Shown: positions 1 to 7,672, numbered from the stretch's first letter. The stretch: DNA of 17,044 nucleotides from an uncultured Oscillospiraceae bacterium (GCA_910588975.1 CAJUSE010000036.1:1-17044); one strand, 5' to 3'. The notes: generated by a model not told the origin, from the sequence alone. Numbers and translations are program-made.

Positions 1-1382
1 CGGGCCACCACGGCGGCGTGGGAGGTCATGCCGCCCCGGACGGTGAGGATGCCCTCGGCGGCCTGCATGCCCTCGATGTCCTCGGGAGAGGTCTCCAGCC
101 GGACCAGAATGACCTTCTCGCCCCGGTCGGCCCACTCCTTGGCGTCCTCGGCAGTAAAGACCACCTTGCCGCAGGCGGCGCCGGGAGAGGCGGCCAGGCC
201 CTTGCCGATGACCTCGGCCTTCTTCAGGGCATCGGCATCAAAGGTTGGGTGGAGCAGGGCGTCCAGCTGCTTGGGCTCCACACGGAGGACGGCCTCCTTC
301 TCGTCGATCATGCCCTCGGCCACCAGGTCCACGGCCACCTTCAAAGCGGCCACGGCGGTGCGCTTGCCGTTCCGGGTCTGGAGCATATAGAGCTTGCCAT
401 CCTCGATGGTGAACTCCATGTCCTGCATATCCTTGTAGTGCTTCTCCAGCTTGTCGGCGATGGCGGCAAACTCCTCATAGACGTGGGGCATCTCCTCGTG
501 GAGCTTGGAGATGGGAGAGGGGGTGCGTACGCCGGCCACCACGTCCTCGCCCTGGGCGTTGATGAGGTACTCGCCGAAGAGGGCCTTCTCGCCGGTGGCG
601 GGGTTGCGGGTAAAGGCCACACCGGTGCCCGAGTTAGGGCCGGAGTTGCCAAAGACCATGGTCTGCACGTTGACGGCAGTGCCCCAGTCGTAGGGGATCT
701 CGTTCATGCGGCGGTAGACGTTGGCCCGGGGGTTATCCCAGGAGCGGAACACGGCCCGGACGGCCTCCATGAGCTGGACCTTGGGATCCTGGGGGAACTC
801 CTCCCCCTTCTCCTTCTTGTAGAAGTCCTTAAAGCGGACCACCAGCTCCTTCATGTCCTCGGCGTCCAGCTCGATGTCCTGCTTGACGCCCTTCTTCTCC
901 TTGACCTCGTCGATGATCTCCTCGAAGCGCTTCTTGGAGAGCTCCATGACCACATCGGAGAACATCTGGATAAAACGGCGGTAGGAGTCGTAGGCGAAGC
1001 GGGGGTTGCCCGTCTTTTTGGCGAAGCCCTCCACGGCCACGTCGTTCAACCCCAGGTTCAGGATGGTGTCCATCATGCCGGGCATGGAGGCCCGGGCGCC
1101 GGAGCGGACAGAGACCAACAGGGGATTGGTGGGGTCGCCGAACTTCTTACCGTTATGCTCCTCCAGCCAAGCCAGGTTCTCCATGATCTCGGCCTGGATC
1201 TCAGGGTTGATGGTGCGGCCGTCGTTGTAGTACTGGGTGCAGGCCTCTGTGGTAACGGTGAAGCCCTGGGGCACAGGCATACCGGCCTTGGTCATCTCGG
1301 CCAGGTTGGCGCCCTTGCCGCCCAAAAGCTCCCGCATGTCCTTGTTGCCCTCGGAAAACTTGTAGACAAACTTTTTACCCAT
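1..1382 (-). CDS. ppdK: Pyruvate, phosphate dikinase, N-terminal part (cut by window edge)
   Basis: The enzyme interconverts pyruvate + ATP + Pi and phosphoenolpyruvate + AMP + PPi in the cytosol; many anaerobes use it in glycolysis with PPi or in gluconeogenesis. The 460 visible codons begin MGKKFVYKFSEGNKDM. They contain the glycine-rich GGKGANLAEM stretch (residues 21-30), SVRSGARASMPGMMDT (from 91) of the nucleotide-binding domain and LYMLQTRNGKRT at its end. Near the edge is GGMTSHAAVVAR, the phosphohistidine loop, with the catalytic His at residue 455, matching His455 of the Clostridium symbiosum enzyme. Full-length family members are about 870-880 residues, so the PEP/pyruvate-binding barrel lies beyond position 1. 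The start ATG has AGGGAGGA six bases upstream and its own promoter, so the gene is not part of the azl operon. The family assignment is very secure. Confidence 0.97.
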   Translation of the reverse strand, partial: MGKKFVYKFSEGNKDMRELLGGKGANLAEMTKAGMPVPQGFTVTTEACTQYYNDGRTINPEIQAEIMENLAWLEEHNGKKFGDPTNPLLVSVRSGARASMPGMMDTILNLGLNDVAVEGFAKKTGNPRFAYDSYRRFIQMFSDVVMELSKKRFEEIIDEVKEKKGVKQDIELDAEDMKELVVRFKDFYKKEKGEEFPQDPKVQLMEAVRAVFRSWDNPRANVYRRMNEIPYDWGTAVNVQTMVFGNSGPNSGTGVAFTRNPATGEKALFGEYLINAQGEDVVAGVRTPSPISKLHEEMPHVYEEFAAIADKLEKHYKDMQDMEFTIEDGKLYMLQTRNGKRTAVAALKVAVDLVAEGMIDEKEAVLRVEPKQLDALLHPTFDADALKKAEVIGKGLAASPGAACGKVVFTAEDAKEWADRGEKVILVRLETSPEDIEGMQAAEGILTVRGGMTSHAAVVA

Positions 1383-1447
1383 GAGTGATCCTCCCTTAGT
1401 TATACTCTGATTGGAACTCCGGCGTTGCGGTCATACGCTTATTATTC

Positions 1448-1475
1448 ATTATAGCACTTTGACAAGAAAAAGCAA
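1448..1475 (-). promoter_or_regulatory. Promoter of ppdK
   Basis: On the minus strand TTGCTT (1475-1470) is followed by a 16-bp spacer and a perfect TATAAT (1453-1448). The spacer ends in TGC, giving an extended -10 (TGCTATAAT). The -10 lies about 65 bases before the ppdK ATG, with AT-rich leader between. Confidence 0.8.
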
Positions 1476-1559
1476 GGGAACTTTTACGTTTTTTGGCAGA
1501 TTAGTAAAATTATTTGTATCTCACTTTACAATTTTCTACCTTTTCCCCGGCCTGCCGGG

Positions 1560-1598
1560 AAAAAGCACAGCACCCGGCCCCTCCCGGGACCGGGTGCT
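1560..1598 (-). terminator. Terminator of the trmO-azlC-azlD operon
   Basis: Read on the minus strand, AGCACCCGG and CCGGGTGCT form a 9-bp stem with a 12-base loop, followed by GTGC and five T residues (1564-1560). It lies between the azlD stop and the ppdK promoter, so it separates the two transcription units. Confidence 0.8.
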
Positions 1599-1662
1599 CC
1601 TCTTTGAAAGACACCTTTGATGGCCCGTCCCTTCTGCCTGGCGGGCACGGGAAGCGGCGGGC

Positions 1663-1971
1663 TTATACCAAAAACAGCTCCACGGCAAAGACCACGGCGC
1701 AGCACACCGCCGACACCGGGAACAGCCCCGCCCCCAACCAGGCCAGCACCACCCCGGCGCAGAGGGCCAGAGCACCGGCCAGGGGCACCTGGGTGGCGGT
1801 GACGATGGCGGGGAAGGTCATCACCGCCAGGGTCACATAGGGCACATAATAGAGGAAGGAGCGCAAAAACCGGTTTTGGATCTGCCCCCGGATGAGGGTC
1901 AGGGGCAGCACCCGAATGATATAGGTGACCACCCACATGACAAAAATATAGAGATAGATGTTATTGCCCAT
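1663..1971 (-). CDS. azlD: AzlD family branched-chain amino acid transport protein
   Basis: This is the small subunit of the AzlCD (YgaZH-type) exporter of branched-chain amino acids; in Bacillus subtilis azlCD overexpression gives azaleucine resistance. The 102-residue product has about four hydrophobic segments and the family pattern TYIIRVLPLTLIRG followed by FLRSFLYYVPYVTLAVMTFPAI. Length matches the family (about 100-110). I chose the ATG at 1971 because GGAGG lies six bases before it; the in-frame ATG at 1977 abuts that GGAGG directly. The start overlaps the end of azlC by 11 bases and its ribosome binding site lies inside the last codons of azlC, so the two are probably translationally coupled. 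The stop is followed about 65 bases on by the operon terminator. Confidence 0.92.
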   Translation of the reverse strand: MGNNIYLYIFVMWVVTYIIRVLPLTLIRGQIQNRFLRSFLYYVPYVTLAVMTFPAIVTATQVPLAGALALCAGVVLAWLGAGLFPVSAVCCAVVFAVELFLV

Positions 1972-2683
1972 CTCCATCCTCCTCTCTCACCGGGAACAGG
2001 GCGGCGGCCCCGCCGGCCAGCAGCAGGGTCAGCAGAATGACCCTTGTCCCCTCCGACCAGCCCGACACCACCGGCAGCACTCCGGCGGCGTAGCTGGCGG
2101 CGAAGCTGAGCCCCACCAGCCCCGCCACCACCCGGCTCTTCCGGGCGGGGGGAATGATGACGGCCAGGAACATCCCGTAGAGAGCCACGCTGAGGGCGCT
2201 CACCGCCCGCAGGGGCAGGATGTTGCCCACCACCACCCCGAGGGCGGTGCCCACCGCCCAGGCGGGCATGGCCACCGCCATGGCCCCGTAGTTGTACCGG
2301 GGCTCCAGCGCCCCGGGCCGGGCCATGGTGATGCCGAAGATCTCGTCGGTGACGGCGTAGCCCACGCTCAGCCGCTGGAGCAGGGTGGCCTTAGGGCTGA
2401 ACTTCTGGCTCAATGCAGCGCTCATCAGCAGATAACGGGCGTTGGTGATGGCGGTGACCAGGGCCACCTCCCAATAGGGGGCGGAGAGGGCGATGAGGGC
2501 AAAGCCGGCATACTCCCCCGCCGAGGCCAGGTTCAGAATGGAGGCCAGAAAGCCCTGAAACGCATTCAACCCGGCATTCCGGGCGGCGATGCCCAATGTA
2601 AAGGAGACGGCAAAGTATCCCAAGGCGATGGGGATGCCGTCCCGAATGCCCTCCCGAAAGGGGGAGGGGGCGGTCTGGGTCAT
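1961..2683 (-). CDS. azlC: AzlC family branched-chain amino acid exporter, large subunit
   Basis: AzlC is the larger membrane subunit of a two-component exporter of leucine, isoleucine and valine and their analogues. The 240-residue product carries family hallmarks: FREGIRDGIPIALGYFAVSF near the N-terminus, ASAGEYAG, the ALVTAITNARYLLMSAALS stretch, and VTDEIFGI about halfway. It is hydrophobic throughout, with roughly six to eight membrane segments, and the length is usual for the family. An in-frame GTG at 2692 is possible, but AAGGAG sits eight bases before the ATG at 2683, which therefore fits better. It lies 17 bases after trmO and overlaps azlD, so all three are one operon. The conserved pairing with azlD makes the call firm; the substrate is inferred from the family. 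Confidence 0.94.
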   Translation of the reverse strand: MTQTAPSPFREGIRDGIPIALGYFAVSFTLGIAARNAGLNAFQGFLASILNLASAGEYAGFALIALSAPYWEVALVTAITNARYLLMSAALSQKFSPKATLLQRLSVGYAVTDEIFGITMARPGALEPRYNYGAMAVAMPAWAVGTALGVVVGNILPLRAVSALSVALYGMFLAVIIPPARKSRVVAGLVGLSFAASYAAGVLPVVSGWSEGTRVILLTLLLAGGAAALFPVREEDGDGQ

Positions 2684-2700
2684 AAAAAACACTCCTTCTC

Positions 2701-3378
2701 TTATTCTCTTTCCACGGCTGTCACCGTCAGCTTCTCCCCCGCCACGGTGAACTTGACCTCCAGCCCGGCAAAGGCCATGCCGTAGACCCGCTCCGGGTCA
2801 CTGTGGTAATGGGGCCGGGGGTCCTGGGCCAGCACCCCGGTGAGGGCCGCCCGGCGCTCTGGGGGGACCTTTTCCAGCAGGGCGGCGGGAAACTCCACCT
2901 CCAGTGCGCCGGGACGCCCGGCAAAGCCCTCCCGGGCGTCGGGGTGGGCATCGGCGTAGGGCAGGTAGGGCTTGATGTCATAGATGGGGGTGCCGCTCAC
3001 CAGGTCATGGCCCAGCACATGGAGCACCGGCCCCCGAGGGCTGTCCCACTCCACCCGTTCCAGCTCCACGCAGCTCAGGCCGACAGGGTTGGGCCGGTAG
3101 GGGGACCGGGTGGCAAAGACCCCCATACGCTCATTGCCCCCCAGCCGGGGAGGACGCACCGTGGCCGCCCAGTGGTCCCGCTTCGCCTGATGGAAGCCCC
3201 AAATGAGCCACAGGCGGGAAAAGCCCTCAATGCCCCGCAGGGCGTCGGGGGTGCGAAATTCGCTCTCAAAGACCACCTGTCCCCGGAGCTGGGAGACCAG
3301 CCCGCTCTGCCGGGGAACGCCGAATTTTTCGCTGAACTCGCTCTCCATATGGGCCACCGGCCGCAGCAGGGTTTCCAT
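2701..3378 (-). CDS. trmO: tRNA (t6A37)-N6-methyltransferase TrmO (TsaA/YaeB family)
   Basis: TrmO uses S-adenosylmethionine to methylate N6 of t6A at position 37, making m6t6A in tRNA-Thr species that read ACC and ACU. The 225-residue product starts METLLRPVAH. It shows the family motifs ATRSPYRPNPVGLS (residues 89-102) and DIKPYLPYAD (134-143), plus a C-terminal region with DPRPHYH and VYGMAF, as in the E. coli protein of about 235 residues. The reading frame is open upstream to 3504, but that would start inside or before the promoter. The ATG at 3378 has a purine-rich GAGGGGAGGG upstream and aligns with the family N-terminus. The gene leads the operon with azlC and azlD. Its known type of substrate, tRNA-Thr(GGT), is encoded at the right end of the window. 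Confidence 0.93.
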   Translation of the reverse strand: METLLRPVAHMESEFSEKFGVPRQSGLVSQLRGQVVFESEFRTPDALRGIEGFSRLWLIWGFHQAKRDHWAATVRPPRLGGNERMGVFATRSPYRPNPVGLSCVELERVEWDSPRGPVLHVLGHDLVSGTPIYDIKPYLPYADAHPDAREGFAGRPGALEVEFPAALLEKVPPERRAALTGVLAQDPRPHYHSDPERVYGMAFAGLEVKFTVAGEKLTVTAVERE

Positions 3379-3418
3379 CCTGTTGCCCTCCCCTCTTTTT
3401 TCCAGCTCTGTTTTCCCC

Positions 3419-3447
3419 ACTATAACAGACTTTTCACCAAATGGCAA
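3419..3447 (-). promoter_or_regulatory. Promoter of trmO-azlC-azlD
   Basis: On the minus strand TTGCCA (3447-3442), a 17-bp spacer and TATAGT (3424-3419) form a near-consensus sigma-A promoter 40 bases before the trmO ATG. It is divergent from the permease promoter at 3510. Confidence 0.75.
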
Positions 3448-3509
3448 GGGGACGATTTGCAACACTTTGTAAGCACTTAAAAATTTGTCAACTTTTTTAT
3501 TCAAAGCTC

Positions 3510-3538
3510 TTGCAATTTGTCCTGCACCCTGCTATAAT
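3510..3538 (+). promoter_or_regulatory. Promoter of the permease-M20 hydrolase operon
   Basis: TTGCAA (3510-3515), a 17-bp spacer and a perfect TATAAT (3533-3538) form a strong sigma-A promoter. The transcript would have a leader of roughly 80 bases before the permease ATG. In that leader I see only weak pairing around 3565-3590 and no recognised riboswitch. Confidence 0.82.
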
Positions 3539-3627
3539 TCAAACCTAAATAACCCTCCGTTTGGCTGCTTCGAAGGGCCACCCAGGGGGGCTATTGTTAT
3601 TTTTGGAGAGAAAAGAAGGGAAAACGC

Positions 3628-4815
3628 ATGCAATTTATTCAAAGTCTGCTGTTGACACCTTACGGTGCATTGACAGCCCTGCTGGCCGTCCTTGTTCTGG
3701 GCGAGCTGGTAGCCAAGCTCACCCAGGGCGCCGTCCCCATGGCCCTGACCGTTACGCTCCTGCTGCTGGCTCTGTTCTGGACGAAGGTATTCCCCGCCGA
3801 GATCGTGGCTGCCTCGGGCATTACCGCCCTCCTCTTCAGCCTGACGGCTGCCCTGCTGGTCACCAACATGGGCACCCTCATCTCCCGGCGGGAGATGATC
3901 GCCCAGTGGCAGACGGTGGTCATCTGCCTCATGGGCGTTGCCGCCATCATCGCCATCTGCCTCACTGTGGGCGCCGGCCTGTTCGGCATGAGCAATGCCG
4001 CCGCCGCTGCGCCCCCTCTCACCGGCGCCGCCATCGCTACCGCCATGGTCCGGGAGCGGGCCGCCGAGGTGGGCAACAACCAGGCTGCTCTGGTGGCCAT
4101 GGTCTGTATGTCCCTTCAGGGCATTGTGGGCTATCCCCTCACCGCCCTGTGCCTGCGCAAGGAGGTCCAGCGGCTGAAGGGGGATTACGCCAGCGGCCTG
4201 CTCCGTGCCCCCGCCGCCGAGGGGGCTGCCGAGGGCGGTAAGGTCAAGACGGAGTCCACCAACATGATCCTTATGAAGCTGTCCCTGCTGGCGCTGGTGT
4301 CCTATCTGCTTCAGGTGGGCACCACAAAGCTGGGCTTCTCAGTGTCCATGTACGTCTGGGCCCTGTTCCTGGGCTTCATCGGCCACGAGACCGGCTTTTT
4401 GTCCAAGGACTGCCTGACCAAGGCCAACGCCTACGGCTTCTGCATTGCCGTCCTCATGATCTACCTCTTCGGCGGCCTGGCCTCCTCGGATCTGCAGTCC
4501 ATCCTGGCCGCTCTGAAGGTCTCGGGCACCCTGGTGCTGCTGGCCGCCGCCGCCATGGCCGCCATCGCCGTTGTGGCCGGCAAGCTCTTCAAGAAGTCCT
4601 TCTGGATCAGCTACGCCACCGTCCTCAACGCCTTTTTGGGCTTCCCGGTCAACGTGATGCTGGCCAACGAGGCCCTGGACCTGAACATCTCCGACCCCCA
4701 GGAGAAGGCCGCCATCTCCGGCGAGATCATGCCCGTTATGCTGGTGGGCAGCTTCACCTGCGTCACCATCGTGTCGGTCATCGTGGCCGGCGTGCTGCTG
4801 AAGTTCATCGTGTAA
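3628..4815 (+). CDS. Putative permease with two similar halves, family not recognised
   Basis: The product is a 395-residue integral membrane protein with about ten hydrophobic segments. I do not recognise the family. There are two hydrophobic halves (about residues 10-180 and 215-395) joined by a polar, Ala/Gly-rich linker (about 185-215). Near the end of each half is a short similar element: IVGYPLTALCL (166-176) and FLGFPVNVMLA (337-347). This suggests the internal duplication common in secondary transporters. Other landmarks are GAGLFGMSNAAAAAPP (115-130) and LVTNMGTLISRREM (77-90). The start ATG has an AAGGG-type site seven bases upstream and lies downstream of a strong promoter. The M20 hydrolase gene starts 40 bases after its stop with no terminator between. 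By analogy with transporter plus M20 pairs such as abgT with abgAB, it may import the hydrolase substrate or export its product; this is inference. Confidence 0.72.
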   Translation: MQFIQSLLLTPYGALTALLAVLVLGELVAKLTQGAVPMALTVTLLLLALFWTKVFPAEIVAASGITALLFSLTAALLVTNMGTLISRREMIAQWQTVVICLMGVAAIIAICLTVGAGLFGMSNAAAAAPPLTGAAIATAMVRERAAEVGNNQAALVAMVCMSLQGIVGYPLTALCLRKEVQRLKGDYASGLLRAPAAEGAAEGGKVKTESTNMILMKLSLLALVSYLLQVGTTKLGFSVSMYVWALFLGFIGHETGFLSKDCLTKANAYGFCIAVLMIYLFGGLASSDLQSILAALKVSGTLVLLAAAAMAAIAVVAGKLFKKSFWISYATVLNAFLGFPVNVMLANEALDLNISDPQEKAAISGEIMPVMLVGSFTCVTIVSVIVAGVLLKFIV

Positions 4816-4855
4816 TTTCCGTCCCTACATCACATTTTTGAAAGGAGATCTTCCC

Positions 4856-6010
4856 ATGGATTTCAAAGCCCTTTCCCGGCAGGTGGCCGACGAGGTCATC
4901 GCCCTGCGCCATGACTTTCATATGCACCCCGAGGCCAGCATGTGCGAGTTCCGTACCACCGACCGCATCTGCGAGGAACTGGATAAGCTGAGCATCCCCT
5001 ACCGTCGGCTGGAGCCCGCCGGTGTCATCGGCACCATCGAGGGGGGCGCTCCCGGCAAGACGGTGGCCCTCCGGGCCGACATTGACGCTCTGAGCCTCAC
5101 CGAGACCGCCGACGTCCCCTTCAAGTCTCAGAACGAGGGCTTTATGCACGCCTGCGGCCACGACACCCACGCCGCCATGCTGCTGGGGGCCGCCAAGATC
5201 CTCAGCGAGCACCGCAGCGAGCTCAAGGGCACCGTCCGGCTCATCTTCCAGCCCGGTGAGGAGGTGGCCGCCGGAGCCAAGGCGGTCATCGCCCAGGGCG
5301 GCCTGGAGGGTGTGGACATGATCTTCGGCATCCACATCGCCGGCGGCGGCGTCCCCACCGGCATCATCGCCACCTGCCCCGGCTCCTCTGCCGCCTCGGC
5401 CGATATGTTCAAGATCACCGTCACCGGCAAGACCGGCCACGGCGCCATGCCCGAGGCCTGTGTGGATGCCACCGTGGCCGCCTCGGCCATCGTCATGAAC
5501 CTGCAGACCATGGTCTCCCGGGAGTTCCCCGCCACCCAGCCCCTGGTGGTCACCGTGGGCAAGCTCCAGAGCGGCTCCCGCTTCAACATCATCTCGGGCC
5601 ATGCCGAGATGGAGGGCACCTGCCGCTGCTATGATGTGAAGCTCCACCACGCCCTGCCCGCCGTCATGGAGCGCATCGCCAAGGAGACCGCCGCCGCCTT
5701 CCGCTGTGAGGCCACCGTGGAGTACAACATGATGACCGAGCCCCTGGTCAACGACCCCGAGGCCCTGGCCATCCTCCGGGGGGCAGCCGCCAAGGTGGTG
5801 GACGCCCCCGCCATGATGGTGGAGTCCACCCCCCAGATGGGCGCCGAGGACTTTGCCGAGTACACCGTCCTCACCAAGGGGGCCTTCGCCATGCTGGGCG
5901 GCGGCACCGAGTACCCCAACCACAGCGACAAGATCATCTTTGACGAGGATTGCTTCCGCACCGGCGTGGCCCTCCACTGCCAGGCCGCCTGGGACTTCCT
6001 CAACGGCTAA
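4856..6010 (+). CDS. M20 family metallo-amidohydrolase (peptidase M20D-like)
   Basis: M20D enzymes hydrolyse N-acyl amino acids (hippurate, N-acetyl-diaminopimelate, indole-acetyl amino acids) and similar amides with a two-metal centre. The 384-residue length is typical. Metal and catalytic motifs are visible: RADIDALSLTE (73-83), HACGHDTHAAMLLG (98-111, with Cys100 and His102), FQPGEEVAAGAK (131-142, catalytic Glu pair), GIH with His160, MGAEDFAEY near the C-terminus and His356 in NHSDKIIF. The cysteine ligand is typical of the M20D branch. A dimerisation lid domain occupies about residues 175-290. The start ATG follows AGGAG by eight bases; an in-frame TTG at 4838 lies before that site and is not needed. 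It is the second gene of a two-gene operon with the permease and is closed by a strong terminator. The exact substrate cannot be read from the sequence. Confidence 0.93.
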   Translation: MDFKALSRQVADEVIALRHDFHMHPEASMCEFRTTDRICEELDKLSIPYRRLEPAGVIGTIEGGAPGKTVALRADIDALSLTETADVPFKSQNEGFMHACGHDTHAAMLLGAAKILSEHRSELKGTVRLIFQPGEEVAAGAKAVIAQGGLEGVDMIFGIHIAGGGVPTGIIATCPGSSAASADMFKITVTGKTGHGAMPEACVDATVAASAIVMNLQTMVSREFPATQPLVVTVGKLQSGSRFNIISGHAEMEGTCRCYDVKLHHALPAVMERIAKETAAAFRCEATVEYNMMTEPLVNDPEALAILRGAAAKVVDAPAMMVESTPQMGAEDFAEYTVLTKGAFAMLGGGTEYPNHSDKIIFDEDCFRTGVALHCQAAWDFLNG

Positions 6011-6017
6011 AAAACGT

Positions 6018-6056
6018 AAAAAAGGGGGTCTGGACGCTGTCCAGACCCCCTTTTTT
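6018..6056. terminator. Terminator after the M20 hydrolase gene, symmetric
   Basis: Six A residues, GGGGGTCTGGAC, loop GCT, GTCCAGACCCCC and six T residues form a perfect 12-bp stem starting eight bases after the stop codon. The A and T tracts on both sides would let it work in either direction. Confidence 0.93.
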
Positions 6057-6103
6057 ATAGCGCTCCCCCCGCTTTTCCATAGGTTTTCCCTCTTTTGGAG
6101 GGC

Positions 6104-6141
6104 AAAAAGGGGTCTGTGGACACATCCACAGACCCCTTTTT
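6104..6141. terminator. Bidirectional terminator between the M20 and MATE genes
   Basis: Five A residues, GGGGTCTGTGGA, loop CACA, TCCACAGACCCC and five T residues give a perfect 12-bp stem. It lies about 30 bases past the MATE stop on the minus strand and is the second terminator for plus-strand transcripts. Its core resembles the first hairpin (GGGGTCTG shared). Confidence 0.92.
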
Positions 6142-6172
6142 CATGCTTTTTGCAGGCCTTTTACCCGCTTTT

Positions 6173-7567
6173 TTAATCCTTCAGGACGGTCTTCCACTTG
6201 CCGCTGCGGTAGCGCAGGAAGAACAGGATCATCTGGACGATGCCCTGGACCAGGATGACGCACTGGACGGCGGGCAGCCCCAAGCCAAAGACCAGGATGG
6301 CCAGCACGCTGCCCAGGCAGCGGATGCCCCAGTTTGTGATAAGGCTGATGACAAAGATGATCTTGGTATCTCCTGCGCCCTGAAGGGCACCGGTGAGGGT
6401 CCAGCCCACGGCCTGGGGCACCTGCATGAAGGCGATGATGTGCATACACTCCACCGACAGGGCGATAACCGCCTCATCGGGGGTGAAGATGCCGATGATG
6501 GCCCGGGCGCCAAAGTAGAGCCCGGCGGTGCCAAAGACCATGACTATGGCGGCAATGATGGCGGTCCGCTTGACGTATTTCTCGGCCAGGTGGGGCTTGC
6601 CGGCGCCCAGGGACTGGCCCACCAGGGTGGTGGTGGCCGTCTGGAAGGCGAAGGCGGGCATAACGGCAATGCTCTCGGCGCTGTCGCAGAGGGTCCGGGC
6701 CGCCACCACCACGGTGCCCAGAGTGGCCACGCTCTTGGTGATGATGATGCCCGAAGCGGACATGAAGAACCGCTGGAGCATGGCGGGCAGGGAGATGTCA
6801 AAGACCTGCTTCATCAACACCCAGTCGATCTTCCAGGGGCCCTTGAAGTCGATGCGGAACTCATTGTCCCGGAAGAAGGCCACGTGCAGGCCCTGGAGCC
6901 CGGCCACGGCCATGCCGACGGAGGTGGCCACGGCGGCGCCGTTGACCCCCCAGCCTGCCCCCCACATGGTGAAGCTCAGCCCGAAGATGTTCAGCGTCCG
7001 GGTGGGGTAGATCAGCAGGAAATTGAAAATGACGTTGACGATGTTCATGGTGGTGTTGATCCGCAGCGGGGTCTTGGTGTCGCCATAGCCCCGGAAGGCG
7101 GAGTTCAGGATCATGGAGGAAATGCCGAAGATCCGGCCCACACCGGTGATGATGTTGTAGCCGGCGGCCAGCTCCACCACCTCGGGCTCGGCCCCCATCC
7201 ACTGGGGAATGGCCCGGTGGAGCAGAAGGATGATACCGGCAATGGGCAGGCCCACATAAAGGATGACCAGGATGGCGTGGCGCATAAAGGACCGGGCCTT
7301 TTCGTAGTCGCCGGCGCCGGCAGAGCGGGCCACCATGGTGGTAATACCCATACCCAGGCTCATGACCACACCGTTGAGAAGCATGATAACCGACATGCTG
7401 ATGGACACCGAGGCGGTGGCGGCGGCTCCCAGGGAGCCCACCATGGCGGTGTCGGCATAGCCGATCAGGGTGGAGAAGATCTGCTCGATGAGCACAGGCC
7501 ATGCCAGGAGCAGAATGGTTTTGGTCGGGCTTCTGGTTTCGTCTACAACATTCAGCTTCGTTGCCAA
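6173..7567 (-). CDS. MATE family multidrug/cation-coupled efflux transporter
   Basis: MATE proteins are 12-helix inner-membrane antiporters that export cationic drugs, metabolites or dyes in exchange for sodium ions or protons. The 464-residue product has the usual length and family pattern in both halves: LAWPVLIEQIFSTLIGYADTAMVG near the N-terminus, AFRGYGDTKTPLRI (around 160-170) and its second-half counterpart GALQGAGDTKIIF, and TTTLVGQSLGAGKP in the middle. The start is unusual. In this frame it is TTG at 7567, with GAGG nine bases upstream. An ATG three bases upstream (7572-7570) is in another frame and reaches a stop after six codons. The gene stands alone with its own promoter and terminator. 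Substrate unknown. Confidence 0.94.
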   Translation of the reverse strand: MATKLNVVDETRSPTKTILLLAWPVLIEQIFSTLIGYADTAMVGSLGAAATASVSISMSVIMLLNGVVMSLGMGITTMVARSAGAGDYEKARSFMRHAILVILYVGLPIAGIILLLHRAIPQWMGAEPEVVELAAGYNIITGVGRIFGISSMILNSAFRGYGDTKTPLRINTTMNIVNVIFNFLLIYPTRTLNIFGLSFTMWGAGWGVNGAAVATSVGMAVAGLQGLHVAFFRDNEFRIDFKGPWKIDWVLMKQVFDISLPAMLQRFFMSASGIIITKSVATLGTVVVAARTLCDSAESIAVMPAFAFQTATTTLVGQSLGAGKPHLAEKYVKRTAIIAAIVMVFGTAGLYFGARAIIGIFTPDEAVIALSVECMHIIAFMQVPQAVGWTLTGALQGAGDTKIIFVISLITNWGIRCLGSVLAILVFGLGLPAVQCVILVQGIVQMILFFLRYRSGKWKTVLKD

Positions 7568-7602
7568 GACATTCTACCTCTTTTCTTATTCAAGGATAAG
7601 CA

Positions 7603-7627
7603 GAGCCGCTCCCCGCAGGGAGGGCTC
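7603..7627 (-). other. Hairpin in the MATE mRNA leader
   Basis: GAGCC and CTCCC pair with GGGAG and GGCTC around a four-base loop, giving a 10-bp stem with one bulged base. It lies between the MATE promoter and its ribosome binding site. No U-run follows on the minus strand, so it is probably not a terminator for that transcript; its role is unknown. Confidence 0.45.
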
Positions 7628-7643
7628 CGCCTTTTATGATAGT

Positions 7644-7672
7644 AATATACCAGATTTCCCACCATTTTGCAA
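7644..7672 (-). promoter_or_regulatory. Promoter of the MATE gene
   Basis: On the minus strand TTGCAA (7672-7667), a 17-bp spacer and TATATT (7649-7644) form a good sigma-A promoter. The expected leader is about 70 bases and includes a GC-rich hairpin. Confidence 0.72.

Noticed and set aside
18..1388. 456-codon plus-strand open frame antisense to ppdK
   Set aside because: It is a shadow of the GC-rich ppdK reading frame: composition is dominated by Gly, His, Leu and Val, with no recognisable domain and no ribosome binding site.
3545..3627. Leader of the permease-M20 operon as a possible riboswitch
   Set aside because: The pairing is short and GC-rich only in part, with no recognised aptamer core or terminator/antiterminator pair.
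4805..5977. 390-codon minus-strand open frame antisense to the M20 gene
   Set aside because: The opposite strand carries all M20 metal-binding motifs; this frame has His/Gly-rich composition only.
6095..7639. 514-codon plus-strand open frame antisense to the MATE gene
   Set aside because: Its product is repetitive in Gly, His and Asp and it overlaps a clear MATE transporter and the terminators.
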